Shown here piece by piece: positions 1-7,139 of a DNA stretch of 13,730 bases. The stretch spans positions 1-13,730 of the forward strand of contig JALTLP010000235.1 of the NCBI GenBank assembly GCA_027001895.1, given 5' to 3'. The notes below the pieces were generated by a model. It worked only from the letters and a program-made list of their open reading frames with translations, searched no databases and was not told where the DNA came from. Every line of letters begins with the position of its first letter. The stretch's first letter is position 1. The DNA comes from Chromatiales bacterium (GTDB lineage: Bacteria; Pseudomonadota; Gammaproteobacteria; UBA6429; Thiohalophilaceae). Made by a program: the position numbers and the translations under genes.

Positions 1-15
1 TATTCCCTGGTTCAT
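1..15 (-). CDS. 5' end of a divergent gene, cut by the window edge
   Basis: On the minus strand an ATG (complement of 13-15) opens a frame reading M-N-Q-G-I before the window ends. It is preceded by a good Shine-Dalgarno, AGAAGG (complement of 25-30), with a 9-base spacer. Five codons cannot identify the product. The 177 bases between this start and position 193 are AT-rich and would hold the promoters of both divergent genes; a minus-strand TATACT (complement of 72-77) is the best -10 match I see for this gene, but no good -35 partners it. Confidence 0.45.
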
Positions 16-188
16 CGTTGATAACCTTCTAATATCGTTATATTTTAATTATTTTTGCCTCAGCACCATAAAGTATACGCATTCTTATTTCGCAAAAAGC
101 CAACGTGTTCACAATTCAATCACGAGAATTAAACTGGGTATTTTGCTCAATTATTAGCAGAAACCGCATTCATCCCGCCAATTTACGA

Positions 189-194
189 TATAAT
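189..194 (+). promoter_or_regulatory. Probable -10 box of the trhP promoter
   Basis: A perfect TATAAT lies here, in the context CGATATAAT. No convincing -35 lies 16-18 bases upstream. Transcription would begin near 201. The box overlaps the ATG at 193-195, so that codon would not be on the resulting transcript. This supports the in-frame ATG at 259 as the real start of trhP. Confidence 0.5.
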
Positions 195-258
195 GCAATT
201 TACAGCAGAGCCCGTCTCAAAAAACCCCATAGCAGAAATTCAAGTACAGATTAAAAGC

Positions 259-1605
259 ATGAAACGCCCCGAATTACTCTTGCCAGCCGGCACTTTAAAA
301 AATTTACACTATGCCTTCGCCTATGGCGCCGATGCGGTCTATGCCGGCCAGCCACGCTACAGCCTGCGGGTGCGTAATAACGACTTTCAGCTGGAAAACC
401 TGGCAAAAGGCATTGAACATGCACATAGCCTGAACAGGAAGTTCTTCGTGGCGAGTAATTTAATGCCGCATAACAGCAAAATTAAAACCTATATGAAGGA
501 TATGGAGCCAGTGATTGCGCTTAAACCCGATGCGCTGATCATGGCTGACCCCGGTTTAATTATGATGGTACGCGAGCGCTGGCCAGAGGTACCGGTTCAC
601 CTGTCGGTACAGGCCAATACGGTTAACTATGCCGCGGTTAAATTCTGGGAATCACTTGGACTGCAGCGCATTATCCTGTCACGCGAATTGTCGCTGGGCG
701 AAATCGAGGAAATTCGCCAGCAATGCCCGGATATCGAGCTCGAAGTGTTTGTTCATGGTGCCTTATGTATTGCTTACTCGGGCCGCTGCCTGTTATCCGG
801 CTATTTTAACCACCGCGATCCTAACCAGGGCACCTGTACCAATGCCTGCCGCTGGGAATACGATGTGCAGCCAGCCGAAGAAAACCTGATGGGGGATGTG
901 CAAAAAATTGAGTTCGACGCGATGGCAGCCATTAAAAACCCGCCCGAAGCTTTTACTGAAGCACAACCACGCCACCCACTGGCCGACAAGGTGTACGTAA
1001 TAGAAGAAAAGAATCGCCCCGGTGAGTATATGCCGGTGATGGAAGATGAGCATGGCACTTACATTATGAACTCAAAAGATTTACGTGCCATTCAGCATAT
1101 CGAAACCTTAACCAAAATGGGCATCGACTCATTTAAAATAGAAGGCCGCACCAAGTCACATTATTATGTTGCCCGCACTGCACAGCTATACAGTCAGGCC
1201 ATCGACGATGCCATCGCCGGTCGCGAGTTTGATGCGACGCTTTACGGCAAACTGGAAAACCTGGCTAACCGCGGCTATACCGAAGGCTTTTATCAACGCC
1301 ACCCCAACCAGGACTACCAGAATTATTTAACCGGTGTTTCCAAAACCACCCAGCAACAGTTTGTGGGTGAAATAACAAACTACGATGAACAACGTCAAAT
1401 GGCCGAGGTGGATATCAAAAACAAACTTTGTGTTGGCGACAGTATCGAAGTTGTCAGCCCGCAAGGCAACATATCCATGCAACTTGAAACCATGGAAACG
1501 CTCGACGGTGAACCCATCGAGCAAGCCCTTGGCAGTGGTTACCAGGTACGGATGCCATTACCAAAAGCCGACTATCGGCAGGGCTTGATTGCAAAAAACC
1601 TGTAA
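259..1605 (+). CDS. trhP: TrhP (YegQ), peptidase U32-family tRNA hydroxylation protein
   Basis: This cytoplasmic protein is known in E. coli to act in prephenate-dependent hydroxylation of uridine 34 in tRNAs, the first step towards cmo5U/mcmo5U wobble bases. The sequence matches YegQ end to end: the N-terminal MKRPELLLPAGTLKN block, the YGADAVYAGQPRYSLRVRN block, HLSVQAN, the U32 signature around residues 160-185, and a C-terminal beta domain ending near QGNISMQLE. Four conserved cysteines (about residues 170, 177, 193 and 197 counted from 259, in CIAYSGRC and CTNAC) are the likely Fe-S ligands; the E. coli pathway depends on Fe-S assembly. I chose ATG 259 because E. coli YegQ begins at the same block. 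The upstream in-frame ATG at 193 would add 22 residues of unlike composition and overlaps a TATAAT. Neither start has a clear Shine-Dalgarno. It appears monocistronic. Confidence 0.93.
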   Translation: MKRPELLLPAGTLKNLHYAFAYGADAVYAGQPRYSLRVRNNDFQLENLAKGIEHAHSLNRKFFVASNLMPHNSKIKTYMKDMEPVIALKPDALIMADPGLIMMVRERWPEVPVHLSVQANTVNYAAVKFWESLGLQRIILSRELSLGEIEEIRQQCPDIELEVFVHGALCIAYSGRCLLSGYFNHRDPNQGTCTNACRWEYDVQPAEENLMGDVQKIEFDAMAAIKNPPEAFTEAQPRHPLADKVYVIEEKNRPGEYMPVMEDEHGTYIMNSKDLRAIQHIETLTKMGIDSFKIEGRTKSHYYVARTAQLYSQAIDDAIAGREFDATLYGKLENLANRGYTEGFYQRHPNQDYQNYLTGVSKTTQQQFVGEITNYDEQRQMAEVDIKNKLCVGDSIEVVSPQGNISMQLETMETLDGEPIEQALGSGYQVRMPLPKADYRQGLIAKNL

Positions 1606-1624
1606 CACAACCAGACATTAAACC

Positions 1625-1670
1625 CTGACGAATTTTAGCCGCTAATATACTATAGCGTTAGCATTATAAT
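1625..1670 (+). promoter_or_regulatory. Candidate promoter(s) and inverted repeat before the FGGY kinase
   Basis: The 104-base gap after trhP contains CTGACG (1625-1630) and TATACT (1646-1651) with a 15-base spacer. A second perfect TATAAT lies at 1665-1670 without an obvious -35. A short inverted repeat, CGCTA (1640-1644) with TAGCG (1653-1657), brackets the first -10 and could be an operator. This is motif reading only. Confidence 0.35.
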
Positions 1671-1709
1671 AATCGTATGGTTAAACATTAAGGAACAGGG
1701 ATTCAGCCA

Positions 1710-3191
1710 ATGCCGGCTCAGGAACAACGCTTTAATAACGATTTATACCTTGCCATCGACCAGGGTGGCCACGCCAGCCGTGCCATTGTGTTTAATAATT
1801 GCGGTGAAATCATTGCGCAGGTGCATCGTCATATTGGTGTTAAACGATATGATGACAGTTTTGTCGAACACGATGCTGAAGAATTACTGCAATCGGTTCA
1901 AACTGCTGTTGAAGAAGTGCTTGATCAACTTGGCGACAAGGCGCAGCGGGTTGCCGCAGCTGGCCTTGCAACTCAACGTTCCAATGTTGTTTGCTGGAAC
2001 AGGCAGACAGGCGAAGCTTTATCTCTCATTATTAGCTGGCAGGATGTTCGTGAACACCAGTGGTTAAAGTCTTTAACACCTCGTGCACAAAAAATTCATC
2101 AAAAAACCGGCCTGTTCCTAAGCCCCCATTATGGCGCCAGCAAATTACGCTGGTGTTTACATAATATTGAGGCTGTAAAACAGGCCAAAGAAGATAAAAC
2201 ACTGGTAATGGGGCCCATGGCCAGTTATTTACTTTATCACCTGACAGATGAACAACCTTTATATGCCGACCCAGGTAATGCATCGCGCACCCAGCTCTGG
2301 GATTTAATAAAAAAAGACTGGCACCCGGAGTTACTCGAACTTTTTGAAATTGATTCCGAACTCTTACCGCAATGTGTACCGTCCAGTTACGAGTTTGGCA
2401 CACTTAAAGTTGCTAATCTTTCCATCCCGTTGCAACTGTGTATGGGCGATCAATCAGCAGCCATGTTTGCCTATGGAAGAATTCAACCCGAAACTGCTTA
2501 CATCAATACCGGTACCGGTGCGTTTGTGTCGCGTCCATCTGGATATGCCATGTTATATGGCCGCCGTTTATTAACCAGTGTTATTTATCAGACTAAAAAC
2601 CAGAGCCAGTATGTTCTTGAAGGCACGATAAACGGTGCCGGTTCTGCACTGGAACTGGTTAGCAAGGAATTACAATTAGACGATACCTTTGAAAATTTAA
2701 AAGACTGGTTACATGACACACGTAACGGCCATGACGATGGCTTTACTCAACTTTACCTAAACGGTGTTTCCGGTTTAGGTGCACCGTTCTGGGTGGCAGA
2801 CTTCCAGAGCCGTTTTGTTTATGACAGCACTGATGCCGAAAAAATCGTTGCGGTTGTTGAAAGCATTATCTTTTTAATCCGTGAAAATATTGAAGAAATG
2901 TTAAAGCTGTCTTCGCCGCCTGAGCAAATACAAATTACCGGCGGCTTGTCAGTGCAGAACGAAATTTGCCAACGACTTGCCGACCTGACCCAGCTACCAG
3001 TCTATCGACCGGTAGAATGTGAAGCAACCGCTCGTGGCATTGCCTACCTGTTGGCCGGTGAACCCAAAGCATGGCCAGAAACAGAAGAAGGCGACTGGTT
3101 TAAACCACAGGCCAACCCAGGCTTACAAAACCGTTTTACTAAATGGCATACTATTATGCTGTCAACACTTCGCAAAAACACAGGCCCATAA
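1710..3191 (+). CDS. FGGY-family carbohydrate kinase, glycerol-kinase-like
   Basis: This is a cytoplasmic ATP-dependent sugar/polyol kinase most like GlpK. Its 493 residues are close to the usual 500. Landmarks in order are LAIDQGGHASRAIVF (13-28, the first phosphate loop), FVEHDAEEL (51-59), GLATQRS (85-91), SWQDVR (109-114), NASRT (180-184), MGDQSAAMF (245-253, catalytic Asp247), INTGTGAF (265-272), SGLGAPFW (354-361) and ITGGLS (409-414, adenosine region). Against E. coli GlpK the glycerol ligands Arg83, Trp103, Asp245 and Phe270 are kept (Arg90, Trp110, Asp247, Phe272), but Glu84 is Ser91 and Tyr135 is His140, so the substrate may not be glycerol. I therefore give no symbol. AGGGA eight bases before the ATG serves as ribosome binding site. 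It converges on a glycerol-phosphate operon, which favours a related three-carbon substrate. Confidence 0.85.
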   Translation: MPAQEQRFNNDLYLAIDQGGHASRAIVFNNCGEIIAQVHRHIGVKRYDDSFVEHDAEELLQSVQTAVEEVLDQLGDKAQRVAAAGLATQRSNVVCWNRQTGEALSLIISWQDVREHQWLKSLTPRAQKIHQKTGLFLSPHYGASKLRWCLHNIEAVKQAKEDKTLVMGPMASYLLYHLTDEQPLYADPGNASRTQLWDLIKKDWHPELLELFEIDSELLPQCVPSSYEFGTLKVANLSIPLQLCMGDQSAAMFAYGRIQPETAYINTGTGAFVSRPSGYAMLYGRRLLTSVIYQTKNQSQYVLEGTINGAGSALELVSKELQLDDTFENLKDWLHDTRNGHDDGFTQLYLNGVSGLGAPFWVADFQSRFVYDSTDAEKIVAVVESIIFLIRENIEEMLKLSSPPEQIQITGGLSVQNEICQRLADLTQLPVYRPVECEATARGIAYLLAGEPKAWPETEEGDWFKPQANPGLQNRFTKWHTIMLSTLRKNTGP

Positions 3192-3213
3192 AATACGGCA
3201 ATCCTGTTTTTTT
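3180..3213 (+). terminator. Weak intrinsic terminator after the FGGY kinase
   Basis: ACAGG (3180-3184) can pair with CCTGT (3203-3207), followed directly by a run of seven T (3207-3213). The stem is short with a long loop, so the call rests mainly on the T run and on its place eleven bases before the kinase stop codon's end and onward into the convergent gap. The T run also covers the first base pairs of the opposing gene's stop codon. Confidence 0.3.
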
Positions 3214-4366
3214 AACCAAGCTCAATATCAGCAGTTGATATTGAGCTTGCCTGTATGGGCAAGGACTTGCGTATTTCCAGCAATACCTGCTCTGCTGTAA
3301 CCCTGTAACCGGTTAGCTTGCCACCGTACAATGTTAAAAAGTTATTTGCTGATAACTTTATTATAGTATCGCGTGGCCGCGAAAAAAAAGAACCTTGCTG
3401 TATGGGTAAAACACGTAAGCCGGCAAATGAAGACTTCACTTTTACCTCCCCCACATCCATATAATAACAATACACCTGTTTTAAATAATTAATTTCATCG
3501 TCGGTGGCAAACACGTCTTTGGGATTACCTGTATATTGTTTTTCGGTTGTCCCCACCAGGGTTTTATTTTTCCACGGCATAATAAAAACAGCACGTTTAT
3601 CCTGCGGAGCTTCAACATAAACAATGCCTTGTGGCGCGTGTTGATCTATGACTATATGACTGCCCTGCACCATATCATAGGGCATCGAATCAATATTAAC
3701 GCCACTGACTTTATCCAGCACCTGCCGCACCCACGGGCCGGCAGCATTAATAATAAATTTTGCACTAAACTGCATGTTGCCAGTTGTTACATGATAATTA
3801 TCATTCACCCTGTTAATTTCAAGTACTTCTTCCGGGCAATAAAGTTCTGCACCTAATGATTGTGCCGAACGCATCACGGCTTCGGTTAACAAGGCATCGT
3901 CTGTTTGCGCATCGTAGTACTGGAACATAGATACCAGTTCGTCTTTTTTTAAACCGGCAATGGGCAAACGGCTGCCTGTTTTTACACGCTTAAAACCCGT
4001 GTATTTTTTAAAGCCACCCAGGATCTGATATAAAAAAAGCCCGATTGTTATTTGCCAGGGCTTTCTTGAAGTTTTTTTGTAAACCGGAATATAAAACTTT
4101 ACCGGTTTAACCAGAGAAGGTGCCAATGCAATTAAACGTTCCCGTTCCAGCAAAGTTTTTCTTACCAGCTGAAACTGTGCGGTTTCAAGATAGCGTAGCC
4201 CACCGTGAATCAGTTTACTCGACTTGCTCGAAGTCCCGGCGGCAATGGCTGTTTGCTCAACAACGGCGACCCGATAACCGCTGGCAGCCGCCGCCTGTGC
4301 AACACCTGCACCTTGTATGCCGGCACCGATAATGATGACATCAAAGTCTTTTTTATTTTTCGCCAT
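3212..4366 (-). CDS. GlpD-like FAD-dependent glycerol-3-phosphate dehydrogenase, lacking the C-terminal cap domain
   Basis: The predicted role is oxidation of sn-glycerol-3-phosphate to dihydroxyacetone phosphate with electrons passed to quinone at the inner membrane. An N-terminal Rossmann loop (IIGAGIQGAG, 12-21) binds FAD. The GlpD signatures TSSKSSKLIHGGLRYLE (45-61), NAAGPWV (207-213), GSHIVI (235-240), VGTTEKQY (271-278), FAGLRVLP (314-321) and YGGKLTGYR (347-355) are intact, including the Arg58, His237, Arg318 and Lys350 equivalents of E. coli active-site residues. At 384 residues it is well short of E. coli GlpD (501). It stops just after the FAD domain, so the helical C-terminal domain is absent. 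No frame continues that domain downstream, where the kinase gene begins on the other strand. The start overlaps the GDPD gene by 14 bases, indicating translational coupling. Confidence 0.85.
   Translation of the reverse strand: MAKNKKDFDVIIIGAGIQGAGVAQAAAASGYRVAVVEQTAIAAGTSSKSSKLIHGGLRYLETAQFQLVRKTLLERERLIALAPSLVKPVKFYIPVYKKTSRKPWQITIGLFLYQILGGFKKYTGFKRVKTGSRLPIAGLKKDELVSMFQYYDAQTDDALLTEAVMRSAQSLGAELYCPEEVLEINRVNDNYHVTTGNMQFSAKFIINAAGPWVRQVLDKVSGVNIDSMPYDMVQGSHIVIDQHAPQGIVYVEAPQDKRAVFIMPWKNKTLVGTTEKQYTGNPKDVFATDDEINYLKQVYCYYMDVGEVKVKSSFAGLRVLPIQQGSFFSRPRDTIIKLSANNFLTLYGGKLTGYRVTAEQVLLEIRKSLPIQASSISTADIELG
3218..3248. repeat. Perfect 13-bp inverted repeat overlapping the 3' end of the GlpD-like gene
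   Basis: AAGCTCAATATCA (3218-3230) and TGATATTGAGCTT (3236-3248) are exact reverse complements with a 5-base loop. The repeat encodes almost the last residues of the minus-strand GlpD-like protein and lies 26 bases past the kinase stop. Neither strand has a T run directly after it, so it is not a textbook terminator. On the + strand a T run precedes it instead. It may stabilise or help end both convergent transcripts. Confidence 0.6.
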
Positions 4367-5111
4367 TCATATCCAGTGATTCAAGCATCTTTTTTATATC
4401 GAAAGTTTCCACAAAGCTTACACCTTGTTGCAATACTTTTTTTGCATGAAGCGGATCGGCACATTCATAAACCGCTATCTTGCTGTTAAGAATGGATAAC
4501 TGCTCCCCCTGAGGCAATGTATCAATATCGCAGAAAAAATATTCCGGCATCAGTTTTTGCAAACGACTTAACTGCTGAGTTTTAGCTTCTGTCCAGTCAT
4601 CAATAACAGCACCAAGTGTGTAAGTTGTTTGACTGCGTACAAGGTCAAGCAAGTCCAGAGAGAAGGAGATAACAGCACATTGCTTGCTGATTGTCTCAAG
4701 CTCGGGTAATACAATATCCAGCATTTCTTGCGCACCAAAATGTTCAATGCTAATACGTTTAAATTCCACAAACAGGGTGATATGTGGGTTAGCGTGAATT
4801 AAACCAGCAACTTCAGATAATAATGGAATAGCAGTTCCCTTAAACTTTTCGCCAAAACGTTCCGGCGCAAAATTTGAAAAATCCGCGATATCCTTCCTGT
4901 TATATTGATAAATTGTTCCGGGTTGTTGGCACAGGCGTTGCAAATCCCTGTCATGAAACACAACGACCTGTTGATCTTTTGTTAACTGAATATCAATTTC
5001 GATAAACTGTGCACCCGCATCAATCGCTGCCTGTATTGCAGGAAGGGTGTTTTCGGGGAAACAGGCCGTATAACCCCGGTGAGCAATTAAATGTTGAGCC
5101 GAAGTGTTCAT
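4353..5111 (-). CDS. Glycerophosphodiester phosphodiesterase (GDPD), UgpQ-like
   Basis: It hydrolyses deacylated phospholipid headgroup diesters to sn-glycerol-3-phosphate and an alcohol. The GDPD TIM-barrel signature is complete: AHRG (10-13), PENT (19-22), FIEIDIQLTKD (36-46), VFHDRDL (51-57) and FVEFK (114-118). Expected metal ligands are Glu38, Asp40 and Glu116, and the catalytic pair is His11 and His53. Its 252 residues equal the usual size of cytoplasmic UgpQ-type enzymes, and there is no signal peptide, so it should act in the cytoplasm on imported or recycled diesters. AAGGA precedes the ATG by 11 bases. It is the middle gene of a minus-strand operon and feeds its product to the overlapping GlpD-like enzyme. 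I withhold the symbol ugpQ because no ugp transporter is in view. Confidence 0.9.
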   Translation of the reverse strand: MNTSAQHLIAHRGYTACFPENTLPAIQAAIDAGAQFIEIDIQLTKDQQVVVFHDRDLQRLCQQPGTIYQYNRKDIADFSNFAPERFGEKFKGTAIPLLSEVAGLIHANPHITLFVEFKRISIEHFGAQEMLDIVLPELETISKQCAVISFSLDLLDLVRSQTTYTLGAVIDDWTEAKTQQLSRLQKLMPEYFFCDIDTLPQGEQLSILNSKIAVYECADPLHAKKVLQQGVSFVETFDIKKMLESLDMNGEK

Positions 5112-5126
5112 AGAAATTTTTATCCT

Positions 5127-5360
5127 TTAATCACTAACACGACTTATAGACTTGAATCTGGCATTGCTATCAACCATTAAACAAAACACTCCCTGAACAC
5201 CACTGTGCGTTACATACGATTGCAGAACATTAGCCGGAAACTGAACACGCCTGCCATCATGGCTTGTTGCAACAATGCTTTTAATATTCTGTGAATAATA
5301 ATTTTTAAACTGCTCTGCCGATATATCCAGCTGAACATAAAAAACTGTATCCTTTTTCAT
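5127..5360 (-). CDS. DUF2835 family protein
   Basis: This small cytoplasmic protein matches the gammaproteobacterial DUF2835 family (about 70 residues, function unknown). The family pattern is visible: a starting strand (FYVQLDISAEQF), Y-x-Y region, the DGRRVQFPANVLQ block, then a VTHSGVQGVF block and a final RFKSISR strand. I chose ATG 5360, giving 77 residues with a leader of family-like length. A GTG nine bases further upstream (5369) would add M-C-R. An AAAGG (complement of 5373-5377) lies too close to the GTG (3 bases) and rather far from the ATG (12 bases), so the start is unsettled. It is 15 bases upstream of the GDPD gene and is first in that operon. Confidence 0.82.
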   Translation of the reverse strand: MKKDTVFYVQLDISAEQFKNYYSQNIKSIVATSHDGRRVQFPANVLQSYVTHSGVQGVFCLMVDSNARFKSISRVSD

Positions 5361-5400
5361 CCTGCACACAAACCTTTAGCCTGCAAATACCATAAATATA

Positions 5401-5406
5401 AGTATA
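5401..5406 (-). promoter_or_regulatory. Candidate -10 box of the DUF2835-GDPD-GlpD operon
   Basis: The minus strand reads TATACT here. A partial -35 (ATGGAA, three of six matches) lies 17 bases upstream. Transcription would start near 5394, leaving a leader of about 30 bases before the first gene. Confidence 0.4.
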
Positions 5407-5467
5407 GGCATTGAACTCAGGACTTCCATGCCACTCACCACGGGTTAATCCCCTGATTTATCGCCTG

Positions 5468-5496
5468 TTTAGTTCAGCTGAAATTTTCGATATAAT
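5468..5496 (+). promoter_or_regulatory. Candidate promoter of the membrane RRM gene
   Basis: A perfect TATAAT (5491-5496) sits 17 bases after a weak -35, TTTAGT (5468-5473). The predicted transcript starts near 5503 with a leader of about 25 bases. The CGATATAAT context is the same as that upstream of trhP. Confidence 0.5.
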
Positions 5497-5528
5497 CCTG
5501 TTTTTGTATCTCTGACTGGAAATATCTT

Positions 5529-5978
5529 ATGAAATTACTTGTTACATCCCTTAAACTTATTGGCACGGCTGCCATTGTCTCGCTTGTTATCGGTCTTTTA
5601 GGTTATTTAGTGCTTGATTCAATCTCTGTGCCTGGTGGCGATGTCCGCCAACAAACCTATATTCTTATGACAGGCACCCTGCTCGGTGCTTTGGTTATTT
5701 TATTATGGCACAGTTACAAGAACCGTCCTGTTGAAGTTGTGTCCCTGTTTATTGGCAACCTTCCTTTTCGTGCTTCGAACCAACAACTTCGACAAATATT
5801 TTCCAAACATGGCACCGTCCATAATCTTCGCTTAATGACTGACAAGGTAACCCGCAAACCACGTGGTTTTGGCTTTGTTGAAATGGACAGCAACCATGCA
5901 AAAATTGCAATTAAAATGCTCAATGGTTATGAGTTTATGGGTCGTGAACTCAAGGTTAATTATGCCAATGAAAAATAA
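5529..5978 (+). CDS. Membrane-anchored RRM-domain RNA-binding protein
   Basis: This 149-residue protein joins two predicted membrane helices (about 9-29 and 44-60) to one complete RNA recognition motif (about 72-147). RNP2 is LFIGNL (73-78) and RNP1 is RGFGFVEM (112-119). The RNA-stacking aromatics Phe74, Phe114 and Phe116 are all present, so the domain should bind single-stranded RNA. The positive HSYKNR stretch (61-66) after helix 2 and the lysines near the N terminus place both ends in the cytoplasm, with the RRM held at the inner face of the membrane. A weak TGGA eight bases before the ATG acts as ribosome binding site. The gene is monocistronic, with its own promoter and terminator. Small RRM proteins occur in many bacteria, often cold- or stress-linked, but the RNA partners of this one cannot be told from sequence. 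Confidence 0.88.
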   Translation: MKLLVTSLKLIGTAAIVSLVIGLLGYLVLDSISVPGGDVRQQTYILMTGTLLGALVILLWHSYKNRPVEVVSLFIGNLPFRASNQQLRQIFSKHGTVHNLRLMTDKVTRKPRGFGFVEMDSNHAKIAIKMLNGYEFMGRELKVNYANEK

Positions 5979-6002
5979 TTAGCTGCATTCATTGTTTACA
6001 TA

Positions 6003-6030
6003 AAAAAGGGCTAAACAGCCCTTTATTTTA
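6003..6030. terminator. Bidirectional intrinsic terminator
   Basis: AAAGGGCT (6005-6012) pairs perfectly with AGCCCTTT (6017-6024) around an AAAC loop. On the + strand it is followed by ATTTTA and ends the RRM gene 25 bases after its stop. On the minus strand the stem is followed by six T including stem bases, so it also ends the FHA gene whose stop is at 6048. Confidence 0.88.
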
Positions 6031-6047
6031 TGTGTATAAATAATTGC

Positions 6048-7103
6048 CTACTGGCAGGAAAAATAAATCAGATGTTCGTTATCAACCGATACGGTCTTGC
6101 CCAGGCTGATAAAACCCGAACCGGATAATGGATATTCTTCATTCTGAATAAAAACTTCCTGACCACCCTGGGTTTTAACAAAAGTACCGTTAGTACTCTG
6201 GTCGATAATAACAAACTTGCCTTTGCGGTATAAAAGCTTGGCGTGGTGTCTTGATACGCAATCAGTATCAACCACAATATTACTGCCTTTACTCCGGCCA
6301 AACATTAACTCGTTGCCTTTAGATGAAACTTCGGTAATGCGTTCATGGTAGGTAAGGTATAAATGCTGTCCACGGGTAAACAAAGACTTTATCCTGGATT
6401 CACTCATGTTTTGCGTCAGAGTTATCTGTTCGCTATCTTCTGTCATTTCTTTAAGCTTGATAACCTGGGATGAATCACTGCGTGAACCTTCAAGCAGCTC
6501 AATAAACTTTGATTCGCGTCGCAGGATTAAATTACCAAATTCATTTAATAATTCTTCATCAACGGATTCTGGTTTTAATGAATATTGCTGGCTACCGATA
6601 GTATCGTAATTATCAATAATGACGTAGATACGATTTTCATCGAAATTGGATTTAAAATAAACACGAACCGGTATTACGCCCTGCAGTTCAATATTGTATG
6701 TCGACTGTTCGGCAATAACACAACCGGCGTTTTTAACTTCACGAATGATATCCTGAATATTTGAATCGGACTCCAGCGCGATATTGATTCGCTCATCACG
6801 TTCGAGCTTCATGATAAAACCAACCACATCATCGTCATAACTGCTACGAACATGAATTTCGTAATTCTTTTGTTCGAGGTTTTCAAGCAACATGTCGTCA
6901 CTAAACTGATAGTTAACAACAACAACTGGCTTAACGAGGTGTAGCTGGTCCAGTAATTCGTGCATGTAATCGTAGACGTTCCGCAGACAATCGACAACAT
7001 TACTGCGATGCAATTCATTTAAAGACGGATTCTGGCTGGATACAGCATCGTCCTGCTGTAATATTGATTGCGCTTTTAGCTTAAGTTCTGTTAGCACACC
7101 CAT
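6048..7103 (-). CDS. FHA-domain protein with an uncharacterised N-terminal region
   Basis: The C-terminal third (about 260-350) is a complete forkhead-associated domain, a phosphothreonine-peptide binding module. The diagnostic residues are Gly269-Arg270, Ser284-Arg285-His286-His287 and Asn305-Gly306-Thr307. The first 200 residues look like a soluble mixed alpha/beta region (VVVVNYQF, NYEIHVRSSYDDDV, VRVYFKSNF, IYVIIDNYD) that I do not recognise. An acidic, polar stretch (about 200-245) links the two. There is no signal peptide or membrane segment. The gene follows the M16C peptidase gene by 69 bases and may be co-transcribed or use its own promoter near 7140. GAGTGAG before the ATG is a weak ribosome binding site. 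A cytoplasmic signalling adaptor responding to a Ser/Thr kinase is a fair inference, but no kinase or phosphatase is in the window. Confidence 0.85.
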   Translation of the reverse strand: MGVLTELKLKAQSILQQDDAVSSQNPSLNELHRSNVVDCLRNVYDYMHELLDQLHLVKPVVVVNYQFSDDMLLENLEQKNYEIHVRSSYDDDVVGFIMKLERDERINIALESDSNIQDIIREVKNAGCVIAEQSTYNIELQGVIPVRVYFKSNFDENRIYVIIDNYDTIGSQQYSLKPESVDEELLNEFGNLILRRESKFIELLEGSRSDSSQVIKLKEMTEDSEQITLTQNMSESRIKSLFTRGQHLYLTYHERITEVSSKGNELMFGRSKGSNIVVDTDCVSRHHAKLLYRKGKFVIIDQSTNGTFVKTQGGQEVFIQNEEYPLSGSGFISLGKTVSVDNEHLIYFSCQ

Positions 7104-7139
7104 ATGGCACTCACTCTTTGTCGTTGAAGCTATTAGCCT

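Noticed and set aside
104..124. CGTG...CACG partial palindrome containing TTCACA, considered as a CRP-type site
   Set aside because: Only the outer four bases and a few inner positions are symmetric, and the TGTGA-6-TCACA pattern is absent.
793..1058. Two overlapping minus-strand open frames inside trhP
   Set aside because: Antisense shadows of a strongly conserved + gene; low-complexity translations with no motif and no ribosome binding site.
2032..2403. 123-codon minus-strand open frame inside the FGGY kinase gene
   Set aside because: The kinase frame is conserved throughout this stretch; the antisense translation has no recognisable features.
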